A model generated the notes under the pieces. It had not been told where the DNA came from, ran no database searches, and saw only the letters and a program-made list of their open reading frames with translations. The position numbers were made by a program, and so were the translations under genes. From Verrucomicrobiaceae bacterium (GTDB lineage: Bacteria; Pseudomonadota; Gammaproteobacteria; Pseudomonadales; CAMLJR01), in NCBI GenBank assembly GCA_028293825.1, contig JAQGNY010000012.1, positions 62,001 through 126,000 of the forward strand: 64,000 bases of DNA, read 5' to 3'. Below are positions 8,636-15,560 of the stretch, piece by piece; the first letter of the stretch is position 1, and each line of letters starts with the position of its first letter.

Positions 8636-9108
8636 CGCTTTCTCTGAACTCCGCGCCCCTGGTTTAGAACAGAAAAGAGCTGGTTGCGAGCAGTAATTAG
8701 CTCGCGCCAACCACCCTCGATCTATCCCGGAGCAAGCTCTAGCTATCTCGCCACAGGAAAAAGCTCGCTCCAAGTGACCTCGAGCTATGGTCGACAGAGC
8801 TTGAACTATCGCCGAGCGAGCTCGATCTATCCGCACACAAGCTCGAGCTATCACCGAGATAGCTTTATCTATAGTCGACTGAGCTCGAGCTATCTCCACG
8901 ATAGCTTTATCTATCGCCGAATGAGCTCGATCTATCCGCGCATTAGCTCGAGCTATCTCCGGGATATATCTACTGCCGAGCAAGCTCAAGCTATCCGCAC
9001 ACGAGCTTTAGCTGTCTCCGAATGAGCTAGAGCTCAGTCCGCACCAGCTCAAGCTCGCTACGAGCACGCTTTAGTGCTATCGGAAACAGCTTCAGATAAT
9101 GGCGAGCG
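8636..9108. repeat. Degenerate 21-bp tandem repeat array
   Basis: About 20 head-to-tail copies of a 21-bp unit, roughly AGCTCGAGCTATCNCCGNNNN. Exact-length units run at 8777, 8798, 8819, 8840, 8861, 8882, 8903, 8924 and 8945. One shortened 17-bp unit (8966-8982) follows, then units at 8983, 9004, 9025, 9046, 9067 and 9088. The left part is more decayed and holds a 36-bp (15+21) higher-order repeat at 8699-8734 and 8762-8797. Pairs of units are also duplicated (8819-8860 resembles 8924-8965). Many units carry the palindrome AGCTCGAGCT. The period equals seven codons and two DNA turns. Open frames exist on both strands, but none has a good start. Confidence 0.9.
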
Positions 9109-9276
9109 GACTTCTGTTCGCAACGCATAAACCGAACTGCTCTCTGCGATTGAACCAGCGCAGGGCGAATGCACAAAAAACGTTTTTGAAATCGAGACGG
9201 TCTATTCGAAACAACAAACGGCTCGCCATGAACGAGGCAGAAAATGCAGCGCGCAAAAAAAGGATTTTTCGGAAAT

Positions 9277-9305
9277 AAAAAAAGCCGGCAGCGAGCCGGC
9301 TTTTT
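9277..9305. terminator. Bidirectional intrinsic terminator
   Basis: Seven A, stem GCCGGC (9284-9289), loop AGCGA, stem GCCGGC (9295-9300), then five T. It lies 112 bp beyond the 3' end of the minus-strand gene at 9417-9902, which it most likely terminates. On the plus strand it would stop any transcript crossing the repeat array. Confidence 0.85.
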
Positions 9306-9416
9306 GTTGGGTGTTGGCGAGTCTTTATTAAGGACTAACTAATGCTGTTCGATATCAATAACGAGGTGCTTGCGAACAACGGCGCTGCTTGCATCGTCAC
9401 TGCGTGCACGCGCGCT

Positions 9417-9902
9417 TTATGCTAACTCCGGCTTCGTCGATTTAGCGCGCGGGCCGTTCGGAAAGCGCGTCGACAAATCCTCGTAAATTGTTTTCGCGTT
9501 CAACTGTCCCGATTGCGCCGCCGCTCGCACGCTGCGATAAAACACCAGCGCCGCCTGATACGACTCGCTGGCGGTGAGCAGCAAACTGTCTTCGATATTT
9601 GCAGTTAACGGCAGCAGCGTGCGCAGCAAATTGCTCAGCGCATCCACGCCCTGTAAATCCGCGTCGAACATTTGCAGATTGAGAAAGCCCGGCACCAACT
9701 CCGGATTGCTCGCCGCGTACTCGCGCGCCTTGCGCACGAACGCGAGCGACTTATCGCCCATCTTCGGCAACTCGCGCCGCGCGTCGGCGGAAAGACTAAT
9801 CAGATGCGGAGGCAACAGCGTGGCAAGCGTCTGCACCGCCGCCTGCACGTTTTGCAGATCCGCAGCGGAGATGTTCAGTTCGAAAAGATTTTCTTGAGCC
9901 AT
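9417..9902 (-). CDS. Conserved helical hypothetical protein
   Basis: A 161-residue predominantly helical, soluble protein. Recognisable conserved stretches are MGDKSLAFVRKAREYA, NPELVPGFLN and AKTIYEDLSTRFP, which I associate with a widespread uncharacterised family (the assignment is from memory). The frame is open further upstream to 10034. The ATG at 9902 is preceded by AAGGA at 8 nt, and the family-like sequence begins there, so the upstream part is unlikely to be translated. It ends 112 bp before a strong hairpin terminator. No catalytic motif is visible and no function is proposed. Confidence 0.75.
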   Translation of the reverse strand: MAQENLFELNISAADLQNVQAAVQTLATLLPPHLISLSADARRELPKMGDKSLAFVRKAREYAASNPELVPGFLNLQMFDADLQGVDALSNLLRTLLPLTANIEDSLLLTASESYQAALVFYRSVRAAAQSGQLNAKTIYEDLSTRFPNGPRAKSTKPELA

Positions 9903-10218
9903 GATCATGTTCCTTATGAGTGTTGCGATGAATGTGATATTTGAAATGCGAACGCGGGAAATGCAGACATCGACAAGCGATAACATCGTCGGCACTTCCT
10001 GTGCTCGGACGCGGATTTTAAGGAGGCGACACAAAGAGCGGCGTGATCAGGTTGGCAATTGCGCCATCGTGCGGAGCGGTCCGGTACACCACAACAAGTT
10101 TGGCCGCCACGGTGCGGTATTCAAACATCGCAAATCGCGCTAATTGGGAAAAATCACCAAAGCCTTGCTAAGCTTTTGTCCGAGGCAATAGGTCCTCAAA
10201 ATTTTCCGCCACAACAAC

Positions 10219-10310
10219 GGATTAAAATTCGTAAAAAAGGATTGAGTCGATGCTTGAAGATAAGACAACTTTAATAATTGTTGTGGGGCCGATTGCCATT
10301 AACAGACGGA
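10219..10310 (+). repeat. Leader repeat, copy A (upstream of DUF2971 gene)
   Basis: A 92-bp block that aligns along its whole length with copy B at 11099-11190, at roughly three-quarters identity: a GGATTAAANTTCG start, then GGATTGANTCGATGC, GACAACT, TAATAATT, a small hairpin (GGC CGATT GCC, 10287-10297) and ATTAACAG. The hairpin ends 22 bp before the ATG at 10320. The rest of the gap between 9903 and 10219 shows nothing recognisable. Confidence 0.75.
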
Positions 10311-10319
10311 TAGGGCTCC

Positions 10320-10967
10320 ATGTTCATGAAGTTGTATAAATTCAAATATATAAGGAGCGAAAGCTTGCTTCACTCCTTAGACATGATTGTGAATGAACGC
10401 ATATATCTATCAACTTGCGAAGATTTAAATGACCCATCCGAGGGAGCATTCAGAGCTAGATATGGCGAGTTTGGCACCGCCGACAATGAAGTCCTTACTT
10501 ATGCGTACGCCTTACGAAAACTCATTAATTCGACCCTATTCACGTCATTTGCATCGGCATTTGAAAACGAGCTGCTTTGGGCTCACTACGCTGGCGGATT
10601 TACGGGCGTATGCTTTGAGTATGAGCTAGACGAAAAGCAGCTCGATATCAGGCCCATTCAGTACATCGGCGCCCCGGAAATATCTAAAAAGCAAGCAGAT
10701 CTTTTACTTGCTGGGCACGTTGCGCCACAAGACTTAAATATCTTACTAACTAAAAGTCATGCCTGGGTGTATGAAAACGAGTATAGGCTGTTCTCCACCT
10801 CCGGCAGTGCGAACCCCTATTTATATGCAAAGCCGTCCAGAATCATATTCGGATTTCGGAACCAAAAATATGATGATGTATTTCACGCCATAGCTAAGAA
10901 GTTCGATATCACCATCTCCTACTTAAATCCTTTAAAAGAAAACTATGAGTATTTCGATGTTTCTTAA
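10320..10967 (+). CDS. DUF2971 domain protein
   Basis: A 215-residue soluble protein with the DUF2971 pattern: an N-terminal LYKFKY motif, then YLSTCEDLNDPSEGAF, the central LLWAHYAGGFTGVCFEYEL (WahYa.. GvcleY block), and the C-terminal WVYENEYRLF. The biochemical role of this family is not known to me; members occur in accessory regions. AGGG lies 5 nt before ATG 10320; a second ATG at 10326 is equally possible. Base composition is AT-richer than the flanking core genes, and the gene sits in the leader-repeat island, which suggests acquisition by transfer. Confidence 0.85.
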   Translation: MFMKLYKFKYIRSESLLHSLDMIVNERIYLSTCEDLNDPSEGAFRARYGEFGTADNEVLTYAYALRKLINSTLFTSFASAFENELLWAHYAGGFTGVCFEYELDEKQLDIRPIQYIGAPEISKKQADLLLAGHVAPQDLNILLTKSHAWVYENEYRLFSTSGSANPYLYAKPSRIIFGFRNQKYDDVFHAIAKKFDITISYLNPLKENYEYFDVS

Positions 10968-10982
10968 AAGAACAGCTCGTAG

Positions 10983-11010
10983 GGCGCAATAAGCGAAAAC
11001 GCATTGCGCC
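10983..11010. repeat. REP-like palindrome (GGCGCAAT family)
   Basis: Perfect 8-bp stem GGCGCAAT (10983-10990) and ATTGCGCC (11003-11010) around a 12-nt loop, preceded by CGTAG. The element lies 13 bp after the DUF2971 stop. The same core recurs at 11698, 12705 and 28339. Confidence 0.85.
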
Positions 11011-11098
11011 TCAAATTGAAAGCTACGCAATATCCCGTTCGGGGCACAAGTGCCTGTTGGTTATGCGCGCTACGAGCCAAATTTCCCACTATGTGAAG

Positions 11099-11190
11099 GG
11101 ATTAAAGTTCGCAAAAGGATTGAATCGATGCCTGCAGTTATGACAACTCTAATAATTATTATGAGACCGTTGATCTCATTAACAGGCTGT
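11099..11190 (+). repeat. Leader repeat, copy B (upstream of SPOUT gene)
   Basis: Homologous to copy A over 92 bp. Its hairpin is the clearest of the set: ATGAGA (11161-11166), loop CCGTTGA, TCTCAT (11174-11179), running into ATTAACAG. The hairpin ends 22 bp before the ATG at 11202, the same distance as in copy A. Sequence differences between copies fall in the stem while the pairing is kept, so the hairpin may be under selection. Confidence 0.75.
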
Positions 11191-11201
11191 AACACATCAT
11201 T

Positions 11202-11690
11202 ATGAAGTTCTGTACGGTCATTCATTCGCTAAAAAGCCCCGAAAATGTGGGCATGATTGTTAGAAGCCATCTCGCACACAATGGTGAGGAAATTATATTT
11301 ACAGGCAATGATTTGCCGTGGGTCTTTAAAAAGGGCAGTCAGGCCTTTTCAAGGAAATTGGAAAAGCAGGCAGTAATCGTTCATATCAAGGACCCTGTCG
11401 AAGCCATTAAATATGCCAGAAATAAAGAGTTCTCACCTTTAGCCATCGAAATCTCTGAAAACTCGGAGTTCATAAATAAGTTTTCATTTCCAAACCGAGC
11501 GGCGCTAATTGTCGGCAATGAAAGTGAAGGGTTGTCTAAAAGCTTTTTGGCTTTGTGTGATGCGGTCGTTACGATTCCGCAATATGGCGGCGTCGGCAGT
11601 TTAAATGTGGCGGTTTCGGCATCAATTGCAATGTATGAATTTATGCGAACATCGAGTCCTGCAATGATAATTGGTGACGAATATGCTTAG
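11202..11690 (+). CDS. TrmH/SpoU-family RNA methyltransferase
   Basis: A compact 162-residue SPOUT methyltransferase without an extra RNA-binding domain. The three family motifs are present: motif 1 SPENVGMIVRS near residues 12-22, motif 2 ALIVGNESEGLS near 103-114, and motif 3 TIPQYGGVGSLNVAVSASIA near 125-144, which together form the trefoil-knot SAM site. Substrate is probably 2'-O-ribose of a tRNA or rRNA, but the target cannot be told. It is AT-rich like its neighbours and flanked by leader copy B and a REP-like palindrome. This seems to be an accessory paralogue rather than a core trmL or trmH. Confidence 0.88.
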   Translation: MKFCTVIHSLKSPENVGMIVRSHLAHNGEEIIFTGNDLPWVFKKGSQAFSRKLEKQAVIVHIKDPVEAIKYARNKEFSPLAIEISENSEFINKFSFPNRAALIVGNESEGLSKSFLALCDAVVTIPQYGGVGSLNVAVSASIAMYEFMRTSSPAMIIGDEYA

Positions 11691-11697
11691 CCCGTAG

Positions 11698-11724
11698 GGC
11701 GCAATAAGTAAAACGCATTGCGCC
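11698..11724. repeat. REP-like palindrome (GGCGCAAT family)
   Basis: Perfect 8-bp stem GGCGCAAT (11698-11705) and ATTGCGCC (11717-11724), loop AAGTAAAACGC, preceded by CGTAG. It lies 8 bp after the stop of the SPOUT gene and is followed by TTTT, so it could also act as a terminator. Confidence 0.85.
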
Positions 11725-11754
11725 TTTTCTTATCGCAAGTGTGGCGCTACGGGC

Positions 11755-11793
11755 TAATAATTATGTGAGGCCGATGGTCTCTTTAAAAGGCGG
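11755..11793 (+). repeat. Leader repeat, copy C (short)
   Basis: Retains the 3' half of the leader: TAATAATTATGTG, a 6-bp hairpin GAGGCC (11767-11772), loop GAT, GGTCTC (11776-11781, one G-T pair), then TTTAAAAGGCGG. The hairpin ends 24 bp before the ATG at 11806. Confidence 0.65.
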
Positions 11794-11805
11794 TTAAGTG
11801 AATCA

Positions 11806-12260
11806 ATGAAATTTCTGCGCGCATTTCTTGCTGCTTTCCTTGGCCAACAGGCCGTCGCTTGCCCTAGCCTTTTAGGAACGTGGCAGTCTTCAAAAGAGCA
11901 GAGCATGGAGTACAACAAGGGCTTTGGTCGGGCCACCGAGCCCCAGATAGAGCTATTTGAACAAATCATCGGCGTGTTGAAGCTAACTTATACCGATACC
12001 CTAATTCACTATCACGCTGCAAAATCAATAATGGTCACTGTCAATGGCAAGCAAAGCGATTTTTTTTCGAGGACTTAAAATATAAATATGAAACGCTATC
12101 GTGCACGGAGCATTCAATAAAGATTAAGCAATACGATCCTGGTAGAAGCCCATTCACGAGTGTGCTTAATTTCATTGATAGCAATACTTATTGGGTTTCA
12201 CCGGATACTTTTCCGAAAACAAGAGAATACTTTGTTCGTGCATCAAGTGATCGTACTTAA
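11806..12260 (+). pseudogene. Small exported protein, frame broken at a T8 run
   Basis: The zero frame starts at ATG 11806 with a signal-peptide-like N-terminus (FLRAFLAAFLGQQAVA, then CPSLLGTWQ) and stops at 12078. A -1 shift at the T run 12060-12067 continues the protein (FFFEDLKYKYETLS onwards) to a TAA at 12258-12260, giving about 151 residues. The 'LLGTW' start of the mature part recalls small lipocalin-like secreted proteins, but no family is assigned. T TTT TTT is a legitimate slippery heptamer, so programmed -1 frameshifting, polymerase slippage, a pseudogene or a one-base sequence error all remain possible. Confidence 0.65.
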
Positions 12261-12366
12261 AAAGACGCTTAAGTTCGTTACGGCCACGCGGCCTTTACTG
12301 GACCACAAAACGTTGGCGCGTTTCGCATCTGTTTGGCTATCGTTAAAAGCTACTGGAGTCTTGATC

Positions 12367-12605
12367 ATGAAAGGTGTCGTTGCTTACATTGAAGGCTGTG
12401 ACAATGATGAAACGAAACTAGTATTCCACGATGTTGATTCAGCAGACTCCATCAGCCCATAAGAGTGGCAGTTTATAGTGCCTTTACGTCCAATAAATAT
12501 GATGCGCGTTCATTTGAAGATCTAAACCTGACGCAGCAGCAGTACGCAGAAATTGGCGAGAACCTCATAATCAGATTGTTGGCACTCAACGACAAACTTA
12601 AATAA
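12367..12605 (+). pseudogene. Small hypothetical gene, probably frameshifted
   Basis: ATG 12367 has a good GGAG 8 nt upstream and encodes MKGVVAYIEGCDNDETKLVF before a stop at 12460-12462. Immediately overlapping, the -1 frame reads PIRVAVYSAFTSNKYDARSF and continues to a TAA at 12603-12605. A single missing C at the CCC of 12456-12458 would join them into a protein of about 79 residues. The C-terminal part is charged and helical (QQQYAEIGENLIIRLLALND). I do not recognise a family. It lies in the accessory island directly after another frameshifted gene. Confidence 0.45.
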
Positions 12606-12704
12606 TTCTAAGACACCGGTTTGGGTGGCGGCCAAATACAGTAAGAGACATTTTTTCCCGATTGATAGAGTTTTCGGTCAGTGTCCTTCGGAAACTGTTC
12701 AGCA

Positions 12705-12741
12705 CCTAGGGCGTAATAAGTGAACCTCATTGCGCCCTAGG
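12705..12741. repeat. Long REP-like palindrome
   Basis: Stem CCTAGGGCGTAAT (12705-12717) pairs over 13 positions, with one T-G wobble, with ATTGCGCCCTAGG (12729-12741) around an 11-nt loop. It is an extended member of the GGCGCAAT family. The 235-bp gap from 12606 to 12839 holds this element and leader copy D and no gene. Confidence 0.85.
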
Positions 12742-12771
12742 CGCTACGAGCTGATCTTGGTATTTTGCTAT

Positions 12772-12829
12772 GCAGTTGTGACAATGAGCTAACGGGTAAT
12801 AATTTCGCAGCAGTGGTCTGCTATTAAGG
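12772..12829 (+). repeat. Leader repeat, copy D (upstream of ankyrin gene)
   Basis: Aligns with copy B from GCAGTT-TGACAA onward and includes TAATAATT, then a 5-bp hairpin AGCAG (12809-12813), loop TGGT, CTGCT (12818-12822), followed directly by ATTAAGG. The hairpin ends 17 bp before the ATG at 12840. Confidence 0.65.
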
Positions 12830-12839
12830 ATGAGTACAG

Positions 12840-14555
12840 ATGAAAAGGATTTTCTTTAACGTAGTGCTAACGTCATGTGCAATTGCGCACTCTGCTTTAG
12901 TGTGGAGCGCCGACGTGGATCAATCCACCGCGTATTCTTTTGACGTTTGCGAAACCGCCAAGCCAAAAGCCGTGATCGCGGCAACGCGTAAGCTTTTTGC
13001 GAATGCTCGCGAGAAGTGTGCGTATGAAGCTAAGCGTCCCTATATAGAATCGCTTTTTGTTGGTCCTGCTGCTGATAGTTTTCGTGACGGGGTTTCACTT
13101 TCATTTAAATGCCTGCCAGGCGATGACGTGCAACTGAGTCAAATAGGAAGAGATGCCTCCCAGCCGGACGCAGGAGCAGGGCTTTGGAGCTACGCCGCGC
13201 GGACGTTGATTTCACCTATTCCCGGATGGGATTTGTCGTACAAGCACGCATTCGATCAGTCGAAAGTGTCTGAACGCGACACTATGCGTAAGTTTTTCCG
13301 TGACTCTGCAGTAGGGGCAGAATATGCGCGTCATTATGTAGTGGATGCGTCACTATTTAAAAATGTTCCTGCAAAAGTAGACGCGGCGGTGTTGATCGAC
13401 TTTCAAGCCTTTTATTATTTTGGTCATCGCATCGTGCAGTTTTCGTATGCCGACAATACGCGCAGTGAGAGCAGATCCTGGAATACGCGCAATAGTCGCA
13501 TTGAAGCAGTGCCCTTAGAGGCAGAGCTGTTGCGGCGTCAAGCTCAGGTGTTGATGGACTATAAGTTATCGCCCCCGCCCGAAGTGCGCCCCTACCCACT
13601 CAACGGCGCTAATAGCCAGTTCGTTTTTTCGGGCTATGTCGGCGTGGTCAGTGTTTATCTTGATGGCAAAATACGACAGTTCCCCATTGTTGCTGATGAC
13701 ATCATAGAAACCGCGTCAAGTAAGGGTGCGCCGGGACGCTTGATACGCACATTGCAGTTACAGCACATCACAGCTGAGGAGCGTGAAAAAGCGACACGAA
13801 GTGAAGAGGCGCGTGAGCGTGGCCTATCTCTGCTCAAGGCAGCGCGTAAGGCCGATATTGGCGAGGTCCAGAGATTGATTCGAGCTGGCGCAGACCTTAA
13901 TCAGGAGATAGATGGCTCCACGCCATTAATTGAGGCGACCACGACCGACAGCAGTAAAGTTGTGCAGCTTATGTTGCAAGCGGGCGCCAATGCTAATTTC
14001 ATCACCGTTAGCGGTGAGTCGGCTTTAAACCGTGCGGCTGGTCGCGGCTCGCTCAGTAATATTCAAATGCTTATACAGGGTGGTGCAAAAGCTAGCGTTG
14101 GCAGTATGTCAACCGCGATACGTTGGGGGCATTTTGATATTTTGAAGATTTTGTTCGAGCAAGGTGGTGCCAGCGAATTTATATCGAGCAGTGATTTAAC
14201 CTCGCTACTCTTTCAATCACTAGAGGCGAATTCCAATCTCGATATTGTTTCGTATGTCATTGCCAAAGGGGGCGATGTTAATGCTATTCAGGATGGCAAA
14301 ACGCCGTTGATGAAGGTCGCCACGGGAATGGGGATGATGGAGAAGCTAATGGCGCAGCACGAGGGCGAAAAAATACTTGGCGCACTCATTGATGCAGGCG
14401 CCAATATTAATTTCGCTTCTGCGGATTGCTGGACTGCGCTGTTGTGGGCGCGCCACATGAACAAAAAACAAATTGAAAATTTGTTGCTAAAAATGGGGGC
14501 CTCGGCTGATGTCGAGCAGTATTGTCATAGTGAGCGCTCTGGAGACAGAGCGTAG
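12840..14555 (+). CDS. Exported ankyrin-repeat protein
   Basis: A 571-residue protein with a signal peptide (MKRIFFNVVLTSCAIAHSAL, cut before ADVDQST). Residues ~25-310 form a unique, mostly beta domain that I do not recognise, with paired Cys near the N-terminus (CETAKPK and EKCAYEAK). Residues ~330-560 hold ankyrin repeats: LLKAARKADIGEVQRLIRAG, GSTPLIEAT, VVQLMLQAGANANF, then a later set with GKTPLMKVA and ALIDAGANINF. It probably acts by protein binding in the periplasm. It is preceded by leader copy D and lies in the accessory island, next to another exported gene. Confidence 0.85.
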   Translation: MKRIFFNVVLTSCAIAHSALVWSADVDQSTAYSFDVCETAKPKAVIAATRKLFANAREKCAYEAKRPYIESLFVGPAADSFRDGVSLSFKCLPGDDVQLSQIGRDASQPDAGAGLWSYAARTLISPIPGWDLSYKHAFDQSKVSERDTMRKFFRDSAVGAEYARHYVVDASLFKNVPAKVDAAVLIDFQAFYYFGHRIVQFSYADNTRSESRSWNTRNSRIEAVPLEAELLRRQAQVLMDYKLSPPPEVRPYPLNGANSQFVFSGYVGVVSVYLDGKIRQFPIVADDIIETASSKGAPGRLIRTLQLQHITAEEREKATRSEEARERGLSLLKAARKADIGEVQRLIRAGADLNQEIDGSTPLIEATTTDSSKVVQLMLQAGANANFITVSGESALNRAAGRGSLSNIQMLIQGGAKASVGSMSTAIRWGHFDILKILFEQGGASEFISSSDLTSLLFQSLEANSNLDIVSYVIAKGGDVNAIQDGKTPLMKVATGMGMMEKLMAQHEGEKILGALIDAGANINFASADCWTALLWARHMNKKQIENLLLKMGASADVEQYCHSERSGDRA

Positions 14556-14557
14556 GG

Positions 14558-14584
14558 CGCAACAAGTGCCCGTTGGTTATTGCG
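14558..14584. repeat. Imperfect REP-like palindrome
   Basis: After CGTAGGG, CGCAA (14558-14562) pairs with TTGCG (14580-14584), with further A-T pairs inside. The inner sequence AGTGCC-GTTGGTTAT also occurs at 11049-11064, so two sub-families of this palindrome exist in the island. Confidence 0.6.
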
Positions 14585-14600
14585 TTTATGTGCTTTCATG

Positions 14601-14622
14601 GCTGCCCCGCGTGCAGCATTAA
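14601..14622 (+). repeat. Leader hairpin, copy E
   Basis: Hairpin GCTGC (14601-14605), loop CCCGCGT, GCAGC (14613-14617), directly followed by ATTAA. The upstream part of the leader is not conserved here, but the hairpin-ATTAA-start arrangement, with 25 bp to the ATG at 14643, matches copies A-D. Confidence 0.55.
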
Positions 14623-14642
14623 ATTTCAAGGAAGACAAATAA

Positions 14643-15032
14643 ATGAAGAAACTTTTAATTCTCGCAATTTTGGCCGGGGCTGGATTTTGGTATTACAAAA
14701 ATATCTATTCATTGCCTATCTATGGTGAGTGGGCTCCCAATGAAAAGGAGTTCATGCACAAGGCCTACGAAAAATCTGCCATGACGTCCGAGCAGGAAAA
14801 GCGCGTTAAGTCCTATGTATCCACCACCAGAGTCATAATTAATCGCAGTGGTGAAACAGAATTTAAATTCCCCGATCAGAGCGGCAAATTTCCACACAAA
14901 ATTACTCACACGGTAGGCAATTGTTATCTGCTGGACCTTCCGATTGGCAGTTTCGAATCTTGCGTAGATGGCAGGTCGATGAAAATGCGAAGTACTAAAA
15001 CCGGATACATAGAGACGTATGACAAAATTTAA
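14643..15032 (+). CDS. Small membrane-anchored or exported protein
   Basis: A 129-residue protein whose N-terminus is a hydrophobic segment (LLILAILAGAGFWYY) without a clear cleavage site, so it may be an anchor facing the periplasm. The rest begins IYGEWAPNEKEF and ends in a beta-rich region with two Cys (GNCYLLDL and FESCVDG). The 'GEW' entry and small beta-domain size recall the neighbouring frameshifted exported gene, but no family is recognised. It is preceded by AAGGA at about 11 nt and by leader hairpin E. It follows the ankyrin gene by 87 bp on the same strand. Confidence 0.65.
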   Translation: MKKLLILAILAGAGFWYYKNIYSLPIYGEWAPNEKEFMHKAYEKSAMTSEQEKRVKSYVSTTRVIINRSGETEFKFPDQSGKFPHKITHTVGNCYLLDLPIGSFESCVDGRSMKMRSTKTGYIETYDKI

Positions 15033-15104
15033 GAATTACGAGTAGCAGTCATTGCGCGGTACCGTGCTGCACAAGAATATGATCGCTTCGCTGGTGTATG
15101 AAAG

Positions 15105-15452
15105 ATGACTACGCACCGTATTTTCACCACAGAATTCTCCAAGGTTTATCCGCTATATGTTCAAAAGGCGGAGCGTAAAAATCGCAGTAAGGATGAGGTT
15201 GATCGGATCATTTGCTGGTTGACTGGTTACAGCCCCGCAGAGCTGCAGAAGCAAATTGATGCGCAGAACGATTTCGAAGCTTTCTTTGCGCAAGCCCCTG
15301 CCATCCATCCCAATAGTTCGCTGATTAAAGGCGTCGTCTGTGGTGTCCGCGTGGAGGAGGTCGAGGACCCCCTGATGCGCAAAATACGCTATCTGGACAA
15401 GCTGATCGCTGAGCTGGCAAAGGGAAAGGCGATGGAGAAAATTCTGCGGTGA
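15105..15452 (+). CDS. DUF2200 domain protein
   Basis: A 115-residue soluble protein whose whole length matches DUF2200: [20 protein letters not shown] at the start, IICWLTGY in the middle, then [20 protein letters not shown] and a Lys-rich C-terminus ([12 protein letters not shown]). The family is widespread, single-domain and uncharacterised. It lies at the right edge of the accessory stretch, before the queA promoter region, and lacks an obvious leader hairpin, unlike the five genes before it. Confidence 0.88.
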   Translation: MTTHRIFTTEFSKVYPLYVQKAERKNRSKDEVDRIICWLTGYSPAELQKQIDAQNDFEAFFAQAPAIHPNSSLIKGVVCGVRVEEVEDPLMRKIRYLDKLIAELAKGKAMEKILR

Positions 15453-15560
15453 CGATCCTGTCTGGTTCATTGTCGAAATAGTGTGCGATCTGGTCAGGCA
15501 AAGCGCTTTGCTTTAACCTTGCCGCCCCGTCGCTGCCCGGCCGGCTGATATCGCAACCTT

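Noticed and set aside
8417-9108. tRNA-Leu as attachment site of an integrated island covering 8.5-15 kb
   Set aside because: The tRNA is on the minus strand, so its 3' end, the usual attachment site, faces left, away from the island. No integrase gene and no repeated tRNA fragment were seen.
8636-9108. CRISPR array
   Set aside because: Units are contiguous 21-bp tandem repeats without unique spacers, and no cas genes are nearby.
9903-10034. N-terminal extension of the 9417 minus-strand gene to 10034
   Set aside because: The family-like sequence and the Shine-Dalgarno support the ATG at 9902; the extension is not protein-like.
12160-12366. Upstream part of an open frame leading into the 12367 gene
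   Set aside because: Its first half overlaps the -1 continuation of the 11806 gene in another frame, and the ATG at 12367 has its own strong ribosome binding site.
10219-14622. Integron gene-cassette array
   Set aside because: Repeats precede unrelated genes as in cassette arrays, but no intI gene and no consistent GTTRRRY/RYYYAAC pairs flank the hairpins; the conserved part lies at the 5' side of genes.
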